Assembly (NCBI GenBank): GCA_002452325.1
Contig: DKFG01000088.1
Span: forward strand, 2,046 to 7,523
From: Geobacter sp. UBA6802
Lineage (GTDB): Bacteria; Desulfobacterota; Desulfuromonadia; Geobacterales; Pseudopelobacteraceae
Direction: 5' to 3'
Length of the DNA stretch: 5,478 nucleotides
Shown here: positions 1-5,478 of the stretch, one piece after another
How positions within the stretch are numbered: the stretch's first letter is position 1
Layout of the letters: every line of letters starts with the position of its first letter
The notes under the pieces: generated by a model
What the model saw: the letters and a program-made list of their open reading frames with translations, nothing else
What the model was told of the DNA's origin: nothing
Database searches by the model: none
Translations under genes and position numbers: made by a program

Positions 1-121
1 GTTGCATCATCGGTGCGGTGACCATAAAGATCACCAGCAGCACCAGCATTACGTCCACCAAAGGGGTGACGTTAATCTGCGCCATCATTCCCCGGTCGTC
101 ATCATTACCGCCCATGGCCAT
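1..121 (-). CDS. tolR: TolR, N-terminal part (truncated by window edge)
   Basis: TolR is the inner-membrane partner of TolQ; together they use the proton gradient to drive TolA and the Tol-Pal system, which constricts and stabilises the outer membrane during division. Only the first 40 codons are present. They show a short acidic cytoplasmic start followed by the family signature INVTPLVDVMLVLLVIFMVT, the beginning of the single membrane helix. The aspartate in PLVDV falls at residue 23, the position of the proton-carrying Asp23 of E. coli TolR. I chose the ATG at 121 because GGAGG lies 5 bases before it; the ATG at 115 would be 11 bases away. The gene begins 9 bases after the tolQ stop, and its ribosome binding site uses the G of that TAG stop, so coupling to tolQ is likely. 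ExbD is the alternative name for this family, but the complete TolQ upstream favours TolR. Confidence 0.93.
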   Translation of the reverse strand, partial: MAMGGNDDDRGMMAQINVTPLVDVMLVLLVIFMVTAPMMQ

Positions 122-130
122 AACGTCCTC

Positions 131-814
131 CTACTTACCGGCGATATTGCGCTGGACGATGTTCAGAAACTCGGTTGAGAAGCTGTCCATCTCTTTTATC
201 AGCACCCGGATCTTGTGCTGAAAGTGGTTGTAAGCCATGACAGCCGGGATAGCAGCCACCAGACCCACCGCTGTGGCAATCAGTGCCTCGGCAATACCGG
301 GGGCAACCACCGCCAGCGAGGCTGAACCAGTCCTGCCGATCCCTTCAAAGGCCACCATAATCCCCCAGACCGTGCCAAAAAGGCCGATAAAGGGCGAGGT
401 GGAGCCGGTTGTAGCCAGAAAGGTGGTGTACTTTTCCAGACGGTTTACCTCCAGGTTGGTTGCGCGCCGCAATGCCCGGGAGACGTTGGCAACCCCACCC
501 AGATCGGTACTGACACCGCTATGCTCAGCCTTGGCCCCCTCAGCCTCCATCAGCTGTTTCAGTTCGGTGTAGCCTTCGTTAAAGAGGGCCACCAGCGGCG
601 AACTGGCAAAGCGGTCAGCCTGGGCCGAGATAGTGTCAAACCGTTTGGTCTTCCAGAAAAAATCCATAAAGCGGCCCGATTCGCTGAACGCCTTGTGAAT
701 CTGGAAGAACTTGTACATGATGATGGCCCAGGAAAACACTGAGAACAGAATCAACAGGATCAGGACACTCTTGACCACCAGACCGGTACTGCTGAAAAAC
801 ATTGCCATGTCCAC
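131..814 (-). CDS. tolQ: TolQ, proton-channel subunit of the Tol-Pal system
   Basis: This is a 227-residue inner-membrane protein, close to the 230 residues of E. coli TolQ. It forms the pentameric stator that, with TolR, couples proton flow to TolA motion. Three membrane segments are visible: about 11-33, 134-158 and 168-197, with a large cytoplasmic loop between the first two. The conserved channel sequences are intact: SPFIGLFGTVWGIMVAFEG, and VAPGIAEALIATAVGL followed by AAIPAVMAYN. Thr148 and Thr181 lie 33 residues apart, as do the pore-lining Thr145 and Thr178 of E. coli TolQ. The start is GTG at 814: GGAGG lies 9 bases before it, against 15 for the in-frame ATG at 808, which would shorten the protein by two residues. 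It follows the hydrolase gene after 76 bases, the widest gap between genes here, so it may have its own promoter. ExbB is a related alternative but fits less well. Confidence 0.96.
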   Translation of the reverse strand: MDMAMFFSSTGLVVKSVLILLILFSVFSWAIIMYKFFQIHKAFSESGRFMDFFWKTKRFDTISAQADRFASSPLVALFNEGYTELKQLMEAEGAKAEHSGVSTDLGGVANVSRALRRATNLEVNRLEKYTTFLATTGSTSPFIGLFGTVWGIMVAFEGIGRTGSASLAVVAPGIAEALIATAVGLVAAIPAVMAYNHFQHKIRVLIKEMDSFSTEFLNIVQRNIAGK

Positions 815-823
815 AGGACAGAA

Positions 824-828
824 CCTCC
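824..828 (-). promoter_or_regulatory. Ribosome binding site deciding the GTG start of tolQ
   Basis: GGAGG on the minus strand, 9 bases before the GTG at 814 and 15 bases before the ATG at 808. The spacing supports the GTG start. Confidence 0.7.
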
Positions 829-846
829 GTGTAAAAATATAGGGTT

Positions 847-875
847 AAACTAAACCGCCTGCTGTCGGGCGTCAA
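847..875 (-). promoter_or_regulatory. Weak candidate promoter for tolQR
   Basis: On the minus strand TTGACG (870-875, five of six matches to the -35 consensus) is followed after 17 bases by TAGTTT (847-852, three of six matches to the -10 consensus). It lies in the only sizeable gap between genes of the cluster, just before tolQ. TATATT (836-841) is a better -10 hexamer but has no -35 at a workable distance. It could let tolQR be expressed apart from the genes before it. This is a pattern match only. Confidence 0.25.
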
Positions 876-890
876 GCAAAACAGGACCGC

Positions 891-1667
891 TCAGTAGCAT
901 GACGGGCGTCGGTCATCAAAACAGGGGATCTGTTCCCGCCAGTCATCCATGGCCTGCCAGTCCAACGGAGCCGTGATCTCCCCCGGCTGTTCACCGGCAT
1001 CGGCCAGCACCTCACCTTTGGGATCAATCACCATGCTCATACCGAAAAAATCCAGCTTACCGATAATGCCGCAGGCATTGCAGGAAACCACATAGAGCTG
1101 ATTCTCAATGGCCCGTGCACGCAGCAGGGTGCGCCAGTGTTCCTGTCTCGGCTTGGGCCACTGTGCCGGTACGCAGATCACCCGTGCCCCTTCCAGCGCC
1201 AGTCGTCGGGAAAGCTCGGGAAAACGCAGGTCATAGCAGATGATTATACCTATCTTGCCCAGCGAGGTCTCGGCCAGACACCAGCTGTCACCGCCCTTGA
1301 ACGCCTTGTCTTCCCCCAGCAGCGAGAACAGATGCAGCTTGCGGTAGCGGGCCACCACCTGACCATTATCAATCACATGAACCGTGTTGAAGACACGCCC
1401 GTCTCCAGCCGGTTCCGGCTGGCTGCCGATGAGTACCAGCTTGTGACGAGCCGACAGTTCACACAGCTCGTCAGTTACCGAAGCAGTCCTCTCTGCCAGT
1501 TCATTCAGCGTCTTGTAGGCAAAACCGGTGGACCACATCTCCGGCAGCACGGCCAACCGGGCACCCTGTTCGGCGACCCGTGCAACGGCTCCCCGAACAT
1601 AGTCCAGGTTGGCGTCAAGGTCACCCTGGCTGACGGTAAACTGTATGGCGGCAGCTGTAAAACTCAT
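891..1667 (-). CDS. Carbon-nitrogen hydrolase of the nitrilase superfamily (omega-amidase-like)
   Basis: This is a 258-residue soluble enzyme that by family hydrolyses a C-N bond in a small amide. The catalytic Glu-Lys-Cys triad is complete: Glu43 in LPEMWSTGF, Lys110 in YRKLHLF and Cys144 in IIICYDLRFPE. Glu119 after the lysine may be the second family glutamate. The stretch ARAIENQLYVVSCNACG is also typical. Length and motifs are nearest to the YafV/NIT2 omega-amidase branch, which deaminates alpha-ketoglutaramate and alpha-ketosuccinamate in metabolite repair; the exact substrate cannot be read from sequence. The ATG at 1667 is supported by AGGAG (1677-1681) 9 bases before it, which overlaps the TAG stop of ftsK; the gap between the two genes is 12 bases. 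Translation is therefore probably coupled to ftsK. There is no signal peptide, so it should act in the cytoplasm. No functional link to division is evident. Confidence 0.93.
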   Translation of the reverse strand: MSFTAAAIQFTVSQGDLDANLDYVRGAVARVAEQGARLAVLPEMWSTGFAYKTLNELAERTASVTDELCELSARHKLVLIGSQPEPAGDGRVFNTVHVIDNGQVVARYRKLHLFSLLGEDKAFKGGDSWCLAETSLGKIGIIICYDLRFPELSRRLALEGARVICVPAQWPKPRQEHWRTLLRARAIENQLYVVSCNACGIIGKLDFFGMSMVIDPKGEVLADAGEQPGEITAPLDWQAMDDWREQIPCFDDRRPSCY

Positions 1668-1679
1668 GGGCGATGTCTC

Positions 1680-4022
1680 CTATTTAGTCAGTTGTGAATT
1701 GAGGTAGGCGTTGACAATATCCATGTAAATCTCACGGGGCTTGCTGGTACCGTCGCTGGGGGCGATCATCCCTTCCCGCTCCATAGTCTCGATGATCCGG
1801 GCAGCCCGGTTATAGCCGATCCGCAGACGGCGCTGTACCATAGAGATGCTTGCCTGCTTGGTCTCGGCCACCAGTCGCAGAGCATCCTCCCAGCGCTCAT
1901 CCTGTTCCTCTTCATCAATGGAACCGCCTTTGTCATCACTGTCCTTCATCTCCAGGATCGACTTCTCGTAGACCGGCTTACCCTGTTTCTTGAGGAAATC
2001 AACCACCCGCTGCACTTCGGCATCAGAGACAAAGGCACCGTGGATCCGCTTCATCCGGGATGTGCCGGGGGGCAGATAGAGCATATCACCCATCCCCAGC
2101 AGAGCCTCGGCGCCGTTGGTGTCCAGGATAGTGCGAGAGTCCACCTTGGATGAGACCTGGAAGGAAATCCGTGACGGCAGGTTGGCCTTGATCAGGCCGG
2201 TGATGACATCCACTGACGGTCGCTGGGTGGCCAGGATTAAATGAATACCAGCAGCCCGGGCTTTCTGGGCCAGGCGGGCGATATGCTCTTCAACCTCACG
2301 TCCGGCCACCATCATCAGGTCGGCCAGCTCATCCACAATCACCACGATATAGGGCAGGTGGCTGTGTTCCAGTTCATCCACCTCATCATCAATCACAAAC
2401 GGCAGCGGTTCATCCAGCACTGCCGGGTCTTCCCCCTCAATCACCTCTTCAAGCTCTTCAATGATCTCCTCATCATCCAGATCATGTGCGACCAGCTCTT
2501 CTTCCTCGGTTGCCAGCTTTCGATTGTAGGATTCAATATTACGAACCCCCTTGTCTGCCAGCAGCCGGTAGCGGCGTTCCATCTCATTCACCGCCCACTT
2601 CAAGGCCAGCGAGGCCTTTTTCGGTTCGGTCACCACCGGCAGCAGCAGATGCGGAATCCCCTCGTACATGGAGAACTCCAGCATCTTCGGATCAACCATG
2701 ATGAAACGAACATCCCGCGGGGTGGCGGTGTAGAGCAGCGACAGGATCATCGTGTTGACCGAAACCGACTTGCCGGAACCGGTGGAACCGGCCACCAGCA
2801 GGTGCGGGGCCTTGGCCAGATCGGTCATGGATGGCAGTCCGGCGATGTCCTTGCCCAGGGCCAGCGGCAGCTTCATCCGGCTCTGCAGAAAATCATCACA
2901 GGTAAAGATCTCACGCAGATAGACCGTTTCACGATCCCGGTTCGGCACCTCGATCCCCACCACTCCCTTGCCGGGGATCGGCGCGACAATGCGGATCGAA
3001 AGCGCCTGCAGCGCCATGGTCAGGTCATCGGACAACCCGGCGATCCGGCTGATCTTGATGCCGGGTGCCGGGGCGAACTCGTACATGGTAATCACCGGCC
3101 CGGGACAGATCTCCTTCACCTCACCATCAATCCCGAAATCCAGCAGCTTCTTTTCCAGCAGACGGGCGTTCATCTCCAGCGCTTCGCGATCAACCCGGCG
3201 TTCTGTGGCGGGCGGCGGATCGAGCAGCGAGAGCGGCGGCGTGATAAAATCACCTTCCTGCTTGATAAAATCAAACGACTCCTGGACCGGCTTATCCTTG
3301 GCCGCTTCCTTCTTCTTTTCCTTTTTGAAGAAATTAGGGCGGGCAACCGCAGGCGCAGCAGCGGCAGTCTTGATCACGGGACCGCTTGCAGGGGCCGGTT
3401 TTCCTTCCGCCAAGGCCTTTTCCCGCTCGCGCCCGTCCCGGGCATGGGCGTTCCGCTCTTTACGGGCTGCCCACTTGGTACGCAGATTTTCAATCCACCA
3501 GGAGGCAAACAGCACAAAGGAGAAGCCGGACAGAATCATGATGGAGGCGGCCAGCAGCGGCAACAGCACCAGCAGGGCGCCGAATGCATTCATGCTGCCG
3601 CGCAGCATCAGCACGGCCCCCCGTCCGATCAGACCACCGGTGGGGACTTGTTGTCCCAGGAAACTTGTTGACTCAAAACTGAAGGCAAACAACGAGGCCA
3701 GAGAAAAGAGCAGACCACAAAAGGCCGCGACCTTGTAAAAGCGCAGCCGTGGTTCCTTGAAGCGCAGCAGGTTGTAAGCGATAAACAGCAACGCCCCCGG
3801 CAGCAGGTAGGATGCCAGTCCAAACAGCATGAAGAACAGGTCAGCTACCTGGGCCCCCAGGCGGCCGCCCAGGTTACGGATCCCCCCCTCGGTTGACCAG
3901 CTGTTCAGCGACTGGTCGGCAGAGCTGAAGGTTATGAAGGCCAGCAGGATGAACAGCCCGACAGCGCCGATAGCGATTCCCTGCAGCTCTTTGGTAAGTT
4001 TTTCTTTGCGCGCTTCGTCCAC
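1680..4022 (-). CDS. ftsK: FtsK/SpoIIIE DNA translocase
   Basis: FtsK is a septum-anchored ATPase that pumps chromosomal DNA and activates XerCD at dif. This copy has 780 residues. Four hydrophobic segments occupy about 16-34, 60-86, 97-116 and 145-175. A Lys/Ala/Pro-rich linker of about 100 residues follows (178-280), far shorter than the roughly 600-residue linker of E. coli FtsK. The motor includes Walker A GSTGSGKS (412-419), VDPKMLEFS (443-451), Walker B IVVIVDE (559-565) and LATQRPSVDVITGLIKANLP (597-616). The C-terminal winged-helix gamma domain, which reads orienting DNA sequences, is at about 720-770 and contains IGYNRAARIIETMEREG. Residues 504-556 form a strikingly acidic insert just before Walker B. 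The start is GTG at 4022, the only plausible one before an in-frame upstream stop, with AAGGA four bases before it. It lies 8 bases after the osmC-like gene, whose TAA stop overlaps this ribosome binding site. Confidence 0.97.
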   Translation of the reverse strand: MDEARKEKLTKELQGIAIGAVGLFILLAFITFSSADQSLNSWSTEGGIRNLGGRLGAQVADLFFMLFGLASYLLPGALLFIAYNLLRFKEPRLRFYKVAAFCGLLFSLASLFAFSFESTSFLGQQVPTGGLIGRGAVLMLRGSMNAFGALLVLLPLLAASIMILSGFSFVLFASWWIENLRTKWAARKERNAHARDGREREKALAEGKPAPASGPVIKTAAAAPAVARPNFFKKEKKKEAAKDKPVQESFDFIKQEGDFITPPLSLLDPPPATERRVDREALEMNARLLEKKLLDFGIDGEVKEICPGPVITMYEFAPAPGIKISRIAGLSDDLTMALQALSIRIVAPIPGKGVVGIEVPNRDRETVYLREIFTCDDFLQSRMKLPLALGKDIAGLPSMTDLAKAPHLLVAGSTGSGKSVSVNTMILSLLYTATPRDVRFIMVDPKMLEFSMYEGIPHLLLPVVTEPKKASLALKWAVNEMERRYRLLADKGVRNIESYNRKLATEEEELVAHDLDDEEIIEELEEVIEGEDPAVLDEPLPFVIDDEVDELEHSHLPYIVVIVDELADLMMVAGREVEEHIARLAQKARAAGIHLILATQRPSVDVITGLIKANLPSRISFQVSSKVDSRTILDTNGAEALLGMGDMLYLPPGTSRMKRIHGAFVSDAEVQRVVDFLKKQGKPVYEKSILEMKDSDDKGGSIDEEEQDERWEDALRLVAETKQASISMVQRRLRIGYNRAARIIETMEREGMIAPSDGTSKPREIYMDIVNAYLNSQLTK

Positions 4023-4030
4023 GGCGTCCT

Positions 4031-4438
4031 TTATACTACCTGATAATCAACAACAAATTCGGGTGGATGCATGATTGCCTTTTTAACTGAGCAAAGTTCA
4101 GCCGCCTTGACAATCGCCTTCTGGTAGCGTTCCGGAAATTCGGGTGGGAGATTGATGGTCAAGCCCACCTTGCTCACCCTGCGCTTGCCCTGTTGATCAA
4201 GCTCAAACTCGATATGCTGGGTCAGCGACACCCGGTCGGTCGGAATCTGGCGTGCCTTGCAGAACTCCAATACATAAATGCCGGCGCAGGTGCCGATAGA
4301 GCCCAGAAAATACGCAAACGGGGTTGGCGCCTCGCCGGGTGCGCCATCGGCACCGGGCTGGTCTGTCAGCATCTGCAACCCATCAGGAAAGCTGGCGGCC
4401 ACCTTCTGACCACCTTCAAAGCTGATATCTATCTTCAC
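4031..4438 (-). CDS. OsmC-family protein
   Basis: This is a 135-residue, probably cytoplasmic protein of the OsmC/Ohr superfamily, whose studied members reduce organic hydroperoxides with two cysteines. The two conserved cysteines are present: Cys51 in SIGTCAGIYVLEFC and Cys116 in AAELCSVKKAI, followed by the usual PPEF. A third, Cys60, closes the FC motif. The glutamate usual in the helix before the first cysteine (P-x-E, nine residues ahead of it) appears as Ala42 here; Glu36 lies nearby but out of that position. Peroxidase activity should therefore not be assumed. The start is GTG at 4438, which overlaps the TGA of the lipoprotein gene as GTGA. A strong GGAGG (4446-4450) lies 7 bases before it, inside the last codons of that gene, so the two are almost certainly co-translated. 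OsmC membership is firm; the role is unknown. Confidence 0.88.
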   Translation of the reverse strand: MKIDISFEGGQKVAASFPDGLQMLTDQPGADGAPGEAPTPFAYFLGSIGTCAGIYVLEFCKARQIPTDRVSLTQHIEFELDQQGKRRVSKVGLTINLPPEFPERYQKAIVKAAELCSVKKAIMHPPEFVVDYQVV

Positions 4439-5289
4439 TTTTTCCCCTCCCGCTGTTCCTGTTTTGGTGTCGGCTCTGCCGCAGGAACAGGTTTGCGGTC
4501 CTTGTCAATCTCCAGCATGGAGGTCATCTCCTCAAACTGCCCCATGTAGAGCTCAACTTCATTGGTTTCACGGCGCAACAGATCCTGACGCCGCTTTTCA
4601 AGACTGCGCCGGATTCCTTCCAACGTCTTGAACTTGACCTGTACCCGGGGGCTCATATTGGCCTTGGCTTCGTCAAAGTCAGGGTATTGCAGGTTCATCA
4701 GCGGGCTGTAGGAAAGGTTGCGCTGCCTGAAGTTGGGGTACTCCCAGAGGATGGTGCCTTTTGCATCCACAATCTGGGCCGTCATAACCAGAAAGTTATA
4801 ATCCGTGGTCAGTGAATCCAGCAGATTTGAGGAGGTGATCTTGTCCGGCCGGGTGATGCCGCTGACCACCACAAACATCACGGCATCCAGGCTGTTTTTG
4901 CGCATGAAGTCAGCCAGGGCATCTTCCTTCCAGAAATACTTGTTGTACTGGATCGCCGCATCATCACGACGTTCACGCCGGAACAGAGTATTAGAAAAGA
5001 CCGCCTTGGGATCGGCATCCAGCAGGGTAACGGTATAAAAACTATTGGTATTTTTCACCAGGCGTAACAGATCCCGCTCAAAGGAGCGGTTGACATTCAC
5101 CAGCAGCGTAATCAGCTCTTCCCGTTGCGGGTGACGGATATCGGAATCGGTGTCAACAATGATCGGCACCATCCCCAGCACCTTCACCTTTTCCGCCACC
5201 GCATCCTGCGGCAGATTATAATAGTTATGGGCACAGCCCCCCAAAAGAGGCAGTAACAGCAAACCCAACAGCAGCACCAACCGTTGCAT
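4435..5289 (-). CDS. Putative outer-membrane lipoprotein of unrecognised family
   Basis: I do not recognise this family. The 284-residue product starts with MQR, a leucine-rich helix and the lipobox LLGGC. Cys19 would be lipidated and the signal peptide removed, leaving a mature protein of 266 residues. Alanine at +2 gives no inner-membrane retention signal by the E. coli rule, so the outer membrane is likely. The start at 5289 is chosen because GGAGG lies 5 bases before it; the in-frame ATG at 5316 has no ribosome binding site and would put nine polar residues before the signal peptide. By eye, strands at 36-45, 84-90, 135-144 and a long pair at 164-184 alternate with helices at 56-80 and 121-131. 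That pattern recalls the CsgG/LpoB/TolB-N type of fold, which is an inference. A charged, possibly coiled-coil helix (218-262) and a Pro/Glu/Lys-rich tail end the protein. It appears to be the first gene of the operon. Confidence 0.85.
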   Translation of the reverse strand: MQRLVLLLGLLLLPLLGGCAHNYYNLPQDAVAEKVKVLGMVPIIVDTDSDIRHPQREELITLLVNVNRSFERDLLRLVKNTNSFYTVTLLDADPKAVFSNTLFRRERRDDAAIQYNKYFWKEDALADFMRKNSLDAVMFVVVSGITRPDKITSSNLLDSLTTDYNFLVMTAQIVDAKGTILWEYPNFRQRNLSYSPLMNLQYPDFDEAKANMSPRVQVKFKTLEGIRRSLEKRRQDLLRRETNEVELYMGQFEEMTSMLEIDKDRKPVPAAEPTPKQEQREGKK

Positions 5290-5294
5290 AGAAT

Positions 5295-5299
5295 CCTCC
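5295..5299 (-). promoter_or_regulatory. Ribosome binding site deciding the lipoprotein start
   Basis: GGAGG on the minus strand, 5 bases before the ATG at 5289. It selects this start over the ATG at 5316 and places a normal lipoprotein signal peptide at the N-terminus. Confidence 0.8.
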
Positions 5300-5346
5300 C
5301 GGTTCCATTGTGTCATGGCAGTTTGTCTGGTCCAGAAATCTTGCTA

Positions 5347-5375
5347 GTTATATCAGATGGCAACGGCATTTTCCA
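5347..5375 (-). promoter_or_regulatory. Candidate promoter of the whole cluster
   Basis: On the minus strand an extended -10, TGATATAAC (5347-5355), carries TATAAC, five of six matches to consensus, plus the upstream TG. TGGAAA (5370-5375), four of six matches, sits 17 bases upstream as a -35. Transcription would start near 5340, giving a leader of about 50 bases before the ATG at 5289. It is the best sigma-70-type match in the gap ahead of the first gene, so it probably drives lipoprotein-osmC-ftsK and the genes after them. No operator is obvious. Confidence 0.45.
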
Positions 5376-5412
5376 GAGCTATCCAGTCAGACGGTAACTC
5401 ACTCAATTTACA

Positions 5413-5441
5413 TTGACTCTCACCAGCCATTCACGTATTTT
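5413..5441 (+). promoter_or_regulatory. Candidate divergent promoter facing the right edge
   Basis: On the plus strand TTGACT (5413-5418) and TATTTT (5436-5441) are 17 bases apart. GGAGGG (5472-5477), at the very end of the window, could be the ribosome binding site of a gene starting just outside. Together they suggest a divergently transcribed neighbour. The near-repeats AGCCATTCAC (5425-5434) and AGCCATCAC (5442-5450) flank the -10 and might be an operator, though they are short. Confidence 0.35.
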
Positions 5442-5478
5442 AGCCATCACAACCTGCTTATCAAGAGTGGTGGAGGGA

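Noticed and set aside
855..872. An inverted repeat after the hydrolase gene (CGCCCG-ACAG-CAGGCG on the minus strand) followed by a T-rich stretch, as a possible terminator.
   Set aside because: The stem has a C-A mismatch in the minus-strand RNA and only short broken T runs follow, so it is too weak to call.
1137..1697. A 186-codon plus-strand open frame opposite the hydrolase gene.
   Set aside because: The minus strand carries a complete catalytic triad and family motifs; the plus-strand product has no recognisable domain.
2241..3671. A 476-codon open frame on the plus strand opposite ftsK.
   Set aside because: Its protein is rich in His, Gln, Arg and Gly with no recognisable motif, and it lies wholly opposite a conserved FtsK coding region, so it is a shadow of that gene's codon bias.
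4805..5038. A 77-codon plus-strand open frame opposite the lipoprotein gene.
   Set aside because: It is Ser/Arg-rich without motifs and lies opposite a gene with a clear start, ribosome site and signal peptide.
5290..5316. An upstream ATG at 5316 adding nine residues to the lipoprotein.
   Set aside because: No ribosome binding site precedes it, and it would place polar residues ahead of a well-formed signal peptide; the ATG at 5289 has GGAGG at 5 bases.

Overview
The window is a compact gene cluster read entirely from the minus strand. By translation it comes from a Gram-negative bacterium: it carries Tol envelope-machine genes, an FtsK translocase with a membrane domain, and a lipoprotein with a lipobox. 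Base composition is moderately GC-rich, judged by eye. The gene style fits a deltaproteobacterium of the Geobacter/Pelobacter type (Desulfuromonadia). That assignment is inference from resemblance, not a database result.

In transcription order, right to left, the layout is as follows. About 190 bases at the right edge are non-coding or ambiguous; they hold a candidate promoter for the cluster and a candidate outward-facing promoter. Then come a 284-residue lipoprotein of unrecognised family (4435-5289), a short OsmC-family protein (4031-4438), ftsK (1680-4022), a nitrilase-superfamily carbon-nitrogen hydrolase (891-1667), tolQ (131-814), and the first 40 codons of tolR, which runs off the left edge (1-121).

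Four of the five gene junctions are very tight: a 4-base overlap, then gaps of 8, 12 and 9 bases. In three of these the ribosome binding site overlaps or abuts the stop codon of the gene before it. In the fourth it lies inside the coding end of the gene before it. This points to one co-transcribed and partly translationally coupled operon. The only larger gap is 76 bases before tolQ, where a weak internal promoter can be drawn. Three genes (osmC, ftsK, tolQ) start with GTG.

FtsK clears chromosomal DNA through the closing septum, and TolQR powers the Tol-Pal system that pulls the outer membrane inward at the same site. The cluster therefore joins two late-division machines. The lipoprotein, OsmC protein and hydrolase are passengers with no proven link to division. 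I see no mobile element, CRISPR array, RNA gene or convincing terminator. Nothing here clearly amounts to an undescribed system; the lipoprotein is the least explained element.
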